Positions 25,401 through 35,289 of a stretch of DNA of 64,000 bases are shown in pieces; the stretch's first letter is position 1, and each line of letters starts with the position of its first letter. The position numbers and the translations under genes are program-made. Below the pieces are notes generated by a model, which was not told the origin of the DNA, did no database searches, and worked only from the letters and a program-made list of their open reading frames with translations. Origin of the DNA: Thereva unica (taxonomy: Eukaryota > Arthropoda > Insecta > Diptera > Therevidae); contig OX465281.1 of NCBI GenBank assembly GCA_949987705.1, positions 254,792,542-254,856,541 on the forward strand. Direction: 5' to 3'.

Positions 25401-25423
25401 TTACAATCGAGATCAGTTGCTAA
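19491..25423 (+). CDS. DYM: dymeclin (DYM homologue), complete eight-exon gene
   Basis: Dymeclin is a Golgi-associated peripheral membrane protein needed for normal secretory trafficking; human mutations cause Dyggve-Melchior-Clausen disease. Exons: 19491-19633, 19724-19870, 19928-20209, 21057-21161, 21225-21846, 24540-25037, 25093-25215 and 25274-25423. All have GT-AG borders with compatible phases and sum to 2070 nt (689 residues, against 669 in human). The start MGINVSRN matches the family start and has the Gly2/Ser6 pattern for N-myristoylation. Conserved blocks are [36 protein letters not shown], [62 protein letters not shown] and the C-terminal [19 protein letters not shown]. Intron 5 (2.7 kb) and intron 3 contain transposon fragments, while the coding sequence is unbroken. 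Identification is very secure. The extra length is mainly the Glu-rich insert around 20040-20150. Confidence 0.96.
20440..20830 (+). pseudogene. Tc1-like transposase remnant in dymeclin intron 3
   Basis: 20447-20680 encodes a degenerate N-terminal helix-turn-helix region ([20 protein letters not shown], then a basic Asn/Gly segment), followed after a frameshift by [19 protein letters not shown], a typical Tc1 stretch ahead of the catalytic core. There is no catalytic Asp-Asp-Glu region and no clear ends. Confidence 0.65.
22625..22638. repeat. poly-C tract (14 C)
   Basis: An uninterrupted run of 14 C in dymeclin intron 5, within unrecognised repetitive sequence (21,900-23,150) that has no readable gene. 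Confidence 0.8.
23160..23670 (+). mobile_element. I/LOA-like retrotransposon fragment (RNase H end and Cys/His tail)
   Basis: A PGHIGNK stretch near 23260 corresponds to the VPGHxGxxGN end of RNase H. A later frame near 23500-23640 carries [14 protein letters not shown] and then CRFCG...[17 protein letters not shown], the C-terminal zinc-finger-like tail seen in I/LOA elements. Multiple stops. It lies within dymeclin intron 5 in the sense orientation. Confidence 0.6.
23880..24310 (-). mobile_element. Jockey/CR1-like RT C-terminal fragment
   Basis: Read on the - strand, the frames around 24100-23900 give the terminal block of Jockey/CR1-type RT (LWNxLP-like, then [20 protein letters not shown]). 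Two related fragments are at 35290-35520 and 52650-52840. Frameshifted; in dymeclin intron 5, antisense to the gene. Confidence 0.6.
24311..24443. repeat. 17-bp direct repeat flanking about 100 bp
   Basis: actttcagcacaggggc occurs at 24311-24327 and 24427-24443. The intervening 99 bp has no recognised element. Confidence 0.6.
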
Positions 25424-25710
25424 TAATATAAACAAGTCAAGGCAATCTACAACTCCTGACTGATTTCATTTCAAAAACACTAAATACAATTTTATTTCAA
25501 ACTATAAATAGCTTTCAAATTTTCTTCCTTTTTTCTTTTAAATTATTTTTGCTACACTGTTAACAACATAGTTGATATCAGGATGCTTTCCAGAAAAAAA
25601 TTTAAAAAAAAAATTGACAATATTCAAAATTGTTATTAAATTCCTTTATTAGAAAATTCTTTTTTGTTTCTTATATATTATCACAGTGTTTTGTTTTTGA
25701 TTTACCTTTT

Positions 25711-25792
<82 letters not shown>

Positions 25793-27910
25793 GTAAAACA
25801 TTGTTTTATAGATAATATTATTTCTTCTTTTTAACTTTAAGGCTTTTAAGTCATGTTATTAAGCCTTTTTCCCTCTAGAGTGCTAAAAATTTATAAGCAA
25901 ACAAAAAACAAAAACAAACAAAATGTGAGAATGCGCTTTGCATTATTTTTTCATTGAGTAGTAATGCTAATATTAAACAAAACGAGTTTAAATTAATAGA
26001 TTTTAAGAATATTGGACTATATTTATTTTGTTACAGACATTAAAGAACTAATTGGAAATAATTGGAATAGAGCCGTAAATGTTGTATAAAGCGAAATAAA
26101 ACAAAAAATAAAATAAAAAAATTATTATATACACTTTAAATAGATTTCTTATAGAACAAATAAAAACTAAAGAAGATATTAAATAATAAATAACAAATAA
26201 TATTTACATGCTTTGTGTTGTTTATTACTAGAATAGTATCTTTTTAGCTTTAGTATACGTTTGTGCAGTTTAAACTTCTTTAACTAGTGTCTGCCTGAAG
26301 AGATTGATACCCAAAATGCGGGAATGGGATCGAGAGCTTCGTCTGAGCCACCTTTTTCATTTTTTTCAACGTGCTCCTCCACAGCCTCCGCTCTGGTGAG
26401 TACCATGTTGCTGACGGCATGCCGACGTACTGCCTTTACGGTTTATGAAAAGAGTTGGTGAGTTTAGTCAGTAGTAATCTGACACTACCGCCTGAAAAGA
26501 GATCTCTGGGGATGCCTCCTGTTTGGGCATGGCCCTTATAAGCGGGCGAACGCACCTCGCTGCTCATCTGATCAAAGTCGCAAAAAAACTTACAGAAAAC
26601 ATGGGAGGCAAAGCCTGAGGCCCTTACTATATTCAATGGAGAGCTCTTTAGTAATCCTTCCACTAGACATTCTTTATCCACGCCCACAAATATTTTGTTG
26701 CTTTGCGAAATGGCAGAGAAAGACTCGCTTAGAAACCAGACCAAAGCACACGCGAGCTTTCAGGGTTCGATATGTTCTATCTGCTGATGGTGCCCCAGAA
26801 GCCGGTTCCGGACAGTGGATACAGCGTAGTTGGCACGGAAATATGTATTTTCATTGGATTCGTAGTCTGGAAGACCCGGATCCAAACAACATGATAGCTT
26901 CTTAGAGAATGCCTAGCACAGCAAGGGTAGTCTGACAGATTTCTTTAGATTTGTTCCCATGGAGCGCTATGGCTCTAATTGCTGGAGTTTACTCATCGAA
27001 GTTATTCCTGAATTTATTAAATATCTGAAATAAGAGTGTAACAAACTACTGAGTTACTCAAACGAAGTATTCAAGCCAATTCTAAACTACGCTGGAATTG
27101 ATTCCGCCAGAAATTTCTTACACCTTGCAATAAAAATGAAAAGTTTGTCCATACACGAGCACAACTGATTTTGGATCAAATGGTGTTCTGTGTCCACATA
27201 GCCACTGTAGGAATGTGGCTGTTCCTCCGAGATAAACGCTCTCCTGCCTCCACGGCAATCTTATACCCGGACCACCATATTAGCCCACTCATCTCACTCC
27301 CTCCAATTGCAGCCTGTCTTTTCGCGCACTCAACAAGGTAGCTGGTTGGTTTATCAATAGAACAACTTCACTGTACAATAATCTCTCGCAGTCAGTATTT
27401 ACGAGCTTTTACAACATCCAAGAGGTAGGGCTCATCACCACCTTCTTCAATACCCCCTGCACCTTCATAATCCTTAACCTATTCTGCCAAATCAAATTAG
27501 TCGAGTCGTCTTCGGAGGGCCTAAATCTATTTTTATTAATACTTTGCAATATTTTTAAGTCTCGGTTCTTATAACAGGTGATTCTACTGCCCAAATCCCG
27601 CGAATCCGGCATGTCTAGTTCCGCATTACTGATCTCGCAAAATTTTGCGGTATTCCGCGTTCGTGGGATTGGATTCCCTAGTCCCTGGTACCAGAATCGT
27701 TAGGTTTGGATTGCCTTGACGTTGTCTGTTTTAGCTGTTACAGCTATGGTAACACAGGCTTCGTAACGTTTTGGAGGAAAGTGATGACTCCTTCCTGGGG
27801 ACTAGCTTTTGTAACAGAAACTACATCAAAATGAGTGGCGGCCATTTTGCAAATTCTTAACATAGCGTCGGTCCAGTCATAAGCAATGCTGCTTAGATTT
27901 CGTCTTCTAA
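25424..27910. other. dymeclin 3' flank and unrecognised repetitive sequence
   Basis: 25424-26200 is A/T-rich 3' UTR or flank with the TA microsatellite and AATAAA-like signals near 26093-26125. 26250-27900 has mixed composition and looks like decayed transposon. Its open frames (for example 26436-26744 on the - strand) match no family I recognise. Confidence 0.4.
25715..25789. repeat. (AT)n microsatellite
   Basis: About 37 uninterrupted AT dinucleotides in the 3' flank of dymeclin. The open frame through it (Ile-Tyr repeats) is an artefact. Confidence 0.95.
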
Positions 27911-28044
27911 AGGCTCGCGCATACTACAGCCGCGACAGGCCGCAGCGCATCGCATTGCAAAATTGCGCCAAAGCACATAAGGAGTCGCAGCGGGCCGCGC
28001 CGCAAAGCAATAATGAATCAGTCAGCCGTAAGAAGTCCAAAGCG

Positions 28045-28155
28045 ATGGATAGTTCTGATGAGGAGTTATATTTATTCAACCTTCTGTTTGACGAGGAGTT
28101 GAAACAAAAGAGAAAAAAGAAACGTAGTATGTGGGTGCACCTGATTGTTTATTAA
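28045..28155 (+). pseudogene. Harbinger transposase N-terminus (truncated)
   Basis: ATG at 28045 opens a short frame with an acidic/leucine start (MDSSDEELYLFNLLFDEE), a lysine-rich run and MWVHLI, resembling the WVHPI motif near the start of Harbinger transposases. It stops after 36 residues at the deletion junction; the catalytic domain is missing. Confidence 0.6.
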
Positions 28156-28415
28156 TTCCTCCTATTTCCTCCCAAATGTTATTTCTTCTTTGTGTATCAT
28201 CATAATTGGGGTGTTGGAGGTCGTACAATTCTTTGTACTGTTCTACTAACGAAATTAGTAATTCTTCATCCTTTCCTTAACGAAAAACACCAACACCATG
28301 CGAGTATGTAAAAAGGGACGTGAATAGTTGCAAAGCGAAAAAAATAGTAAAATAATTAAGCACAGTACGATTTACATTAAAATAACAAATTACCTGAGTT
28401 GCTGTTGTTGAACAT
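28150..28415 (-). pseudogene. MADF-domain protein of the Harbinger element, two partial exons
   Basis: On the - strand, ATG at 28415 starts a short exon (MFNNSNS) ending at 28394 with a GTAATT donor. After an acceptor TTAAG the next exon (28275 on) reads KDEELLISLVEQYKELYDLQ and continues HPNYDDTQRRNNIWEEIGG, a good MADF DNA-binding domain start. MADF/Myb-like proteins are the usual second gene of Harbinger elements and guide the transposase to DNA. The frame runs into the deletion junction, so the C-terminus is lost. Confidence 0.7.
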
Positions 28416-28935
28416 CGAGTCAATAATTAAAGTAAAATCGCGAGCAACAACGTCCGATAACTGCGATTTCCAACGCACACTGAGGCGGGCCGCATCACAA
28501 CACATAACATCGCCGCAAAAATACGCCTAGCAAGCGATCCGCCAGTGCACTGCGATGCGGCCTGCCTGTAGTGTGCGATAGCTCATGTCAAATGTTCGAA
28601 AGTGATGTAGGAGGATTTTTGTTATGCAATGCGGTGCGGTGCGACCCGCCCTAATGTGCGCGAGCCTTAAGGGCCTTAAATCCTGCTGCTGAGTCATTTG
28701 TGCAAGTTGGTCTTCTCTCAAACGAGCTAAAGTTCCTAACCACTAGGACCTACAGGGCTTCTTTTTTCTTCATGACATCTGTAAGTTCAATAGCTCTCGC
28801 AGATCTCGTTATTGAAGTGTCACTGGAACTGTCCTGGAAGATGAATTCATTCAAAATATCCAATTACCGGTAATGAATATCCGAATTGATTGTAAGCTCA
28901 GCGAGACACTTTGGTCGACGCTTTGGCTTTACATA

Positions 28936-30615
28936 CAGTCAGCGAAATTGATATAAAGGCACCCAGCACTTCTATGTTTCAGAGCGTTTTCCTCAGCCCC
29001 ATTTGTTGTGGAACCCTGAATTTTAACATAGTTGCCTTTCTAGGGGTTGCGAATAAGTGGTAAAAAAATTATATCGCTAGCTCTCTTAATAACGGTATAA
29101 TGCATACCGGAAGTAAAAGCATTTCAATTTGAAGCATTTTTAGTGCGAAATTGATTTAAGTTCAGTAAAAAATATAAAGAAAAAAAGGGTTCTTATTGCC
29201 ATAAATGAACTTTATTTAATATTTAATCGATTCTCCATTGCTTTTATGACTGTAAAAATTCCTTTTCTCATACTCGTCACTAATGTGTGGAGCATTTCTT
29301 CCGGAATTAAATTCCAGGCATGTTAAATGCTTATTTTGAGCGATTCTAAATTTTCAAACCGCCTTCCATGAGCATACACCTTTCTGACTACAATTCTCCA
29401 TAAATCTTCTACCAGATTTAAACCCGTAGAGTGTGCCAGCCAATCCAAAAGTGGATACTTTTGCTCCTCAAACCACTTCATAGTAGCTCTTTCTTTATGG
29501 ATAGGTGCACTATCCTATTGAAAGGTCCAATTATCGCCAAGCACTTCCTCTCCAAATGACACCAAAACGTCGTCCAAAAGTGAAATCTAGTGTGCAGCAC
29601 ACATTCGGCTAGTTATCCAACTAATTGGACTCTTGTATGAGCAGAAAAGCGGCCCAAACCATCACTGTGCCTTCTCCGAAATTTCGGCTCCAAGGAACTT
29701 CAGGTGTTTTCTTAAGATCATGCCAATAAATTTGCAGAGAATGTAATGTCATGGGACAAGGAATGGCGAAATGTTATTTTTTCTGATGAAAAAAAAAATT
29801 TAATCTGGACGGGCCAGATGGCTGCCAATACTTTTGGCATGATCTTAAGAAAACACCTGAAGTTCCTTGGAGCCGAAATTTCGGAGAAGGCACAGTGATG
29901 GTTTGGGCCGCTTTTCTGCTCATACAAGAGTCCAATTAGTTGGATAACTAGCCGAATGTGTGCTGCACACTAGATTTCACTTTTGGACGACGTTTTGGTG
30001 TCATTTGGAGAGGAAGTGCTTGGCGATAATTGGACCTTTCAATAGGATAGTGCACCTATCCATAAAGAAAGAGCTACTATGAAGTGGTTTGAGGAGCAAA
30101 AGTATCCACTTTTGGATTGGCTGGCACACTCTACGGGTTTAAATCTGGTAGAAGATTTATGGAGAATTGTAGTCAGAAAGGTGTATGCTCATGGAAGGCG
30201 GTTTGAAAATGAAGAATCGCTCAAAATAAGCATTTAACATGCTTGGAATTCAATTCCGGAAGAAATGCTCCACACATTAGTGGCGAGTATGAGAAAAAGA
30301 ATTTTTCCAGTCATAAAAACAATGGAGAATCGATTAAATATTAAATAAAGTTCATTTATGGCAATAAGAACACTTTTTTCTTTACTGAACTTAAATCAAT
30401 TTCGCACTAAAAATGCTTCAAATTGAAATGCTTTTACTTCCGGTATGCATTTTACCGTTATTAAGAGAGCTAGCGATATAATTTTTTTACCACTTATTCG
30501 CAACCCCTAGAAAGGCAACTATGTTAAAATTCAGGGTTCCACAACAAAATGGGGCTGAGGAAAACGCTCTGAAACATAGAAGTGTTGGGTGCCTTTATAT
30601 CAATTTCGCTGACTG
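28936..30615. mobile_element. Tc1-like foldback element: 1.68-kb palindrome flanked by TA
   Basis: The ends (cagtcagcgaaattgatata... and its reverse complement) are flanked by TA at 28934-28935 and 30616-30617, the Tc1/mariner target duplication. The left arm 28936-29725 is the reverse complement of the right arm 29835-30615, with only scattered mismatches and small indels (for example at 29183-29192 and 30371-30379), around a unique centre of 109 bp (29726-29834). Centre plus right arm equal the 3' half of a Tc1 transposon; the left arm is an inverted duplicate of that half. No complete transposase is possible. Transcription across it would yield a stem of about 780 bp. Confidence 0.92.
29726..30348 (+). 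pseudogene. Tc1 transposase, C-terminal part (broken)
   Basis: Reading from the palindrome centre into the right arm: MSWDKEWRNVIFSDEKKFNL with the second catalytic Asp region (FSDE), then a DGPDG...W block, TVMVWAAF, and after frameshifts the blocks NWTFQ-DxAPIH and PxLDW, with the end near 30348. Several stops and frameshifts lie between blocks. In the place of SPDLNPIEN a diverged HSTGLNLVED is seen. The N-terminal DNA-binding half is missing. The same coding sequence lies inverted in the left arm. Confidence 0.8.
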
Positions 30616-30617
30616 TA

Positions 30618-31714
30618 AATTGCATTTCTAGTTGTCCAAGATAAACCTTTTTTGAGCACTGCCGGACATGCTTCATATTGGAAGTAGTGCTCATTTCCTT
30701 AGAAAACTATGTCCCACCTACCCCTCTTTTAAGACCCTTTTTAGGGTGGGGTAGCCCCGCTAAGGCTTTAGATGATGGTTTTAGGGTTAGAATTAGGATG
30801 TTGAGATGGTGGAAAGAGTCACCTCTGCTAGAGGAAGCCTCCCCATCACACCAGGCCATAAAATGCAGTGGTCACTATCCTGACATTCGAACAACTTACA
30901 TCATCCATTCCCAGAGCAGACTCCTGCTTCAGTTGGTAACCTCGGTGCTTCTGCTTCCTTGGTGATCAGAGCTCAAATGATCGTGGTTCCTCACGAAGTT
31001 TTGGCGGTGGCTGAGAAGGGCATTGCGGGTTTGGCAGGTGGCAGTTTTGGTCATGGGATATTATGCCGTCCTCATCCTAATCTGTGCCCAACCAAAGTTG
31101 TAGCCAATTTGGCCTCTCATTCGCCTCAGCTCATCAATATATCTGTGGTTCACAGAGAACGTGCCTGTGAGTGGTGGGCGGTGCCCTTTGTGGAGTGCTC
31201 TCCATTCTTTCACCCTTAGGGTCCTGTTTTTAACCCATATCCATGTCAGTAGGATTTTCTGTGGCCGTCCCTTGTCCTCATTTACAACGACGAGGCTTGC
31301 TTCTTTACAGGGCTCAAGGCGGCCCATCACAACTCTCAGTCACGTGGCCATGGCCGAGTTCATGCTGGTAGTACCACCCCAGACACGCAGCAAACCCTAG
31401 AAACCGGAGCTTTTGTGAGTCCTGTTCTAATTCGGCTATTGCATTCAGAAAATGGACGGCAACTGGTTGTTCCGTGGTCAGGAGAGTCTCGTACTCTTCG
31501 TTTTTTCGGTTCGCCTCTCCGATGGAGTAGAAGGTGCCCGCACTTTCGTAAGTGGACCTCTAAGAAGATCTTCTAACGAAGGAGTAATCTCAGCGTACTT
31601 CATCACGGTTTGCGGGCTCAGATTTCCCTCATTGAAGAGGGGTCCCAAAATGTCCTCTTTACACATTCCCACATTTGCCAAATTCGGCACCCAAAAATCC
31701 AACTGGCCTTGTAG
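30618..31714. other. unrecognised repetitive sequence
   Basis: Moderately GC sequence with broken open frames on both strands (for example 31061-31330 on the -). The texture suggests decayed LINE sequence, but no diagnostic motif was found. Confidence 0.35.
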
Positions 31715-31770
31715 GCAGGGGCGGCGCTTTTATAGGTGCAAATGGTGCACTTGCACCGGGCGCAATTTCA
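31715..31770 (+). repeat. hAT-like terminus with the GTGCAC palindrome motif (copy 3)
   Basis: caggggcggcgctttt is followed by ataggtgcaaatggtgcact and tgcaccgggcgcaatttc; the palindromic core is 31734-31756, identical to 9397-9419 and 9940-9962. The first 13 bases (caggggcggcgct) recur in the same direction at 32022-32034. The CAGGGGCG start resembles hAT ends; no inverted partner was found. Confidence 0.45.
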
Positions 31771-32109
31771 GAAAAGAAGCTGGAGGAAACTGGCAAAATC
31801 ATGACGAAAGTTCACTCTTCAGGAAGCTTCTTCTCGGGTAGGCATTGCGGTTATTCGGAATCAAATGAAAACGAGATTAAACCGAGATTGAGTTGATAGG
31901 ATGGTGACAGAAGAGGGATTGAAAGCGGCTATAGAAACATTTGGCCCATTCAAGAAATCGTGGCTTGGAGAAGAATTTTTCGCTTTCCCCAATGCTACCA
32001 GAAGGCCATTGTACTTAAACAGGGGCGGCGCTGTCCCTGTTGCGGATATGGAAATCCCAAAAGTGCTTGGAGCGTTGAGAGATACTCCATCTTCAAAAGC
32101 TTTTTTAAA

Positions 32110-32415
32110 GGTATCTATATCAGCATGATTGCATACACGGCCTTATTCAATCAACTCCATGGCCAGCGTTCCTTGCCTGTACCGTGTTCGGGCCATGTTG
32201 ATGAGCAAATACATTTGGCAGGCTTGATCTCAAGGTGGTGCAATAGTGTAGGACTCAGTTTCAATTTTGACAAAGCGGTTCTAGTACCATTCCCCAGGTA
32301 ACGACGAAGAATGGCAGGATTGACTCATCTGATTCTTCCTGACAAAGCTTTTGCCTTCTCACAACAAGTCAAATACTTAGGGATGACATTGAATGCTAAA
32401 GTTAAGGCCACCTCC
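32110..32415 (+). mobile_element. non-LTR RT fragment (palm/thumb region)
   Basis: Frames at 32124-32301 and 32311-32400 give LISRWCNSVGLSFNFDKAVL, then VPFPR, and after one stop QQVKYLGMTLN. These are the post-catalytic block (WC...GL.(I/F)N..K) and thumb (VKYLG) of I/LOA-type RT. The catalytic DD region upstream is not readable. Confidence 0.65.
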
Positions 32416-33879
32416 CGAGAGGCCATCCTGGGGTTTTCCTTAAATATCCCAGGGTGGACTTTTATGATGATGACTCTAATTCAGAAGTCACCATTTGGTT
32501 TGTTTCCACACAAAACTATTAATATCTCAACCCAGGTTATTCTAACTTCCGAAATCATCATCACATCATCCAAACTCTTGATTGTTAAAACTAGGAATAT
32601 GCAAAAATTTATTACTACTACACAACAATTTAACAAACATTCAAACATCAACTATATTTGTTTGTAAAGTTCATTTATTTGTCCGAACAAAACGTATGTA
32701 TCTCAATAAAATGTTTGAAATCCCAAATCGCCTCCAACTTAGCAAAAGTATCGCAGTGGCAGTTTCTTAATAGAAAACTTATGAAACTCCAGCATAGGAG
32801 CATAAATCACAATATCCACTGTCAGGCAAATGAAATTACGGAAACTTCTGTTTCTGAAGGGGCGGAAGCCGAATCGAACTAAACTGGAAATATAGAAACT
32901 AGTGATAATGCGATAGGAAAACTTTTCTCCACAAGATAAATGCGCCCCTACAAGCTCCACACTGCTGCTGCTGCTGCTGGGCCGGAGGGCCCAGGGCACC
33001 CAAGGTACCAAATCGTCAAGACTTTTCAACCACTCATAAAAACCAGAGACTTATAACATGTCCCTGTAACTTATCTCGGTTCTGTACTTGCATCCGTTTC
33101 ACCTGCCCAGCCCCCTTCCGCCCCCCTTAACTAATAAAGGACACCGTTTTCAGTTATGCTGGGATATTTTACAGCCATCTGCCCTCCACCACTTGGCCCA
33201 CTGGTTCTGGGGCGGAGCACCATGGGGGCGAGGGTGCTGCCCAGGTCATCATGGGAATAGACTTCCACTTGCCGCTACTAAAAGGGAAAATTATGACCAA
33301 AATGAGAATTTAATCGAAATACGTGTGCAAACTGAAAATTGGAGAAATTTTCATGGAGACTATTCCCAAACGATCCTGGCAGGTCTTGTTGGCCGATGGC
33401 CGAGGAAAATTGTTTTCCTTGCAATTCCTTGCGGTGAAGTTATGGCGTGAACGGAATTTTTGGCACTTTCCTTCTTATGTAAGTTCCCGAAGATTGCATC
33501 CAATGTACACACAAAGTTTATGGGGAGGAATTTCTCTCTCAAGATTTTGTTTAATGGCCTTTGAAAATTGCTCCTGATGTTCAACAATTATAAGGAACTT
33601 TTCTCCTCGGAAGATGCAGCTAGTTGAGGGATAATAGTTTGATGAATTCAGGTTTACTTTCAATTAGTTTTTAGATAAGAATGAGATTTTGAGCAATAGC
33701 AGAAGAATGAACTGAGAGAGGGTTTTGAATATTAATTGGAAGAATGGATTATCTTCTTTTTCAGTCGAACAGTGTCCTCTTTTTCAATCTCTTTTGGATG
33801 GACATAGGTGTTTCTACGCGCATTCTAAGCTTTTTAAATCGAAACTAAATCTAGCTTCCGCTCTCCTCCACCCATCCTC

Positions 33880-34140
33880 GTTCTTCATCATGAGTCCCAG
33901 GATGTTTTCGTTGCTAGTGGCGTCTCTAGCTCCTGCCTAAGGTTCGCGATTCTCACAACAAAAGAATACCTGCTCTCCGTCCTCGTCGCCAGAACTCTTA
34001 GATCGGTCCACCGACAAATCTGCGAACCTGATCGCAACGGCGAAGAGAGGTGTAGTCTTAACACTTCATTATACATGTGAGTAGGCCTAGGGCGAGGGCC
34101 CATGACAGATCCCTGCGGAACTCTGCATATTCTTCTCTAT
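33880..34140 (-). mobile_element. R1/I-like RT fragment
   Basis: On the - strand the sequence resembles the segment from the PQGS box to just past the catalytic FADD box: a degenerate SAGICHGP stretch, MYNEVLRLHLSSPLRSGSQI, FADL in a second frame, then IANLRQELET. Too broken to be coding. Confidence 0.5.
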
Positions 34141-34254
34141 ACCGTCGGCCTATCTTCTGATTTACAATGACAAAAACCGTAACCTACCTACTTTCGTTTT
34201 TAGGAAAAATTCCAAATAAAAGTTTCGGAGAGGTTGTCTGATTACCCGCTCAGG

Positions 34255-34475
34255 CTCACCAAGATCCCCGGCACTAGGAAATGTATGTAGCCAGAATGTC
34301 ATCCGAACGAGCACAAACGTAAATATTCCACGCCGATCCTATAGGTCTAAGAAATAGGGGAAGACCAAACACCAGATGGCATGATTGTGTAGAAAAATAT
34401 TTCAGGGTAATGGGCGTAAGAAGATGGAAAGAAGTAGCATTAAACAGGAAGGCATAAGGCCGGATACAGTTGTCC
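34255..34475 (+). mobile_element. RTE/R4-like RT C-terminal fragment
   Basis: DPIGLRNRGRPNTRWHDCVE followed by VMGVRRWKEVALNRKA is the terminal GRPxxRWxDxVExD...GVxxWxxxAxDR motif of RTE/R4-type elements. It ends in a TAA-type stop near 34457. Confidence 0.6.
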
Positions 34476-34582
34476 TTTGTCCTTCGCCTCCACCAAAAAG
34501 ATTTATCTTTAAGTTGCTTTAGGTCTTCCAAACCAACGGATTTTTATAGCAATCGAAGAACGGTTTAGATAGATTTGCATTG

Positions 34583-34732
34583 TATAGGGTGTTTCATATC
34601 AAGCTGCTAATATTTTTTCTGTCCCTTTAAATCTCACTAGTAGGAGAAGAATACGACCTAGAGATCATTTACTACACGTCCGAGATTCGTCGACCACATC
34701 ACTGCATGGTGGCTACCCGCACACCCTGTATA
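34583..34732. mobile_element. possible MITE with TATAGGGTGT termini
   Basis: tatagggtgt at 34583-34592 and acaccctgtata at 34721-34732 are inverted, about 150 bp apart. The TACAGGGTGT-type end is common in insect mariner-like elements. The short arm length keeps this tentative. Confidence 0.4.
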
Positions 34733-35289
34733 ATTCCTTTACTTGCCTATGGCTCCTGTACAAGAGCCACGTCGACAGCTTACGTAGACATCTATACTGT
34801 GTTGCAGGTTGCAATGGGCCACTCGTATCACGATAATGGTTAGAGCAAGAATGTGCCCGTCTGGTCCACTGTTCTATTCATCACATTCTAAAAGATCACC
34901 TCAATCGGCTGGTTTTGGATCGCCATCTTACGAAGCACCTGCTCCGGTTCCCTAACATCGCAGAGACCCTGAAGGTGGTCCTTTAAACTTGGGAAGATCC
35001 TTTTCGTCGATTCCCTCCAGCACTCCAAAACCCGTAGCCTGGCGACAGCATTCGTTAGCTATTGGCTGGTGGGTTTGTTGGCACAGGTGATCTTAATGAA
35101 ACCCCCAGCCACTTTTACACCCAAAAACTAAAGTAAGACATTCGGTCAGGATAGAATCACAAGTTGAGAAGGATTGCTCCTTCGTCAAATTGTCTTCGGA
35201 AAGTTGTCCAGGATCAGTGCAGATGATCCCAGCTAACTCATCCCGGTTAGAGGAACCCTGCAGTTCGCCCCTTTTCTTCTTCTGCTTGT

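Larger units (their letters stand above)
27911..28667. mobile_element. PIF/Harbinger element, internally deleted, with TAA target duplications
   Basis: The ends aggctcgcgca and tgcgcgagcct are perfect inverted repeats flanked by TAA on both sides (27908-27910 and 28668-28670), the 3-bp duplication typical of PIF/Harbinger. Inward, the termini are rich in repeated gcggcc/gcatcgcattgc words. Two convergent coding remnants survive, one for each of the two proteins such elements carry: a transposase start at 28045-28155 (+) and a MADF-domain protein at 28415-28150 (-). They meet head-on, so the central part is deleted. At 757 bp it is non-autonomous. Confidence 0.85.

Noticed and set aside
25630..25815. 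Open frame with a long Ile-Tyr repeat
   Set aside because: It is the translation of the (AT)n microsatellite.
32962..32979. (CTG)6 run
   Set aside because: Short triplet run in degenerate sequence; too common to be notable.
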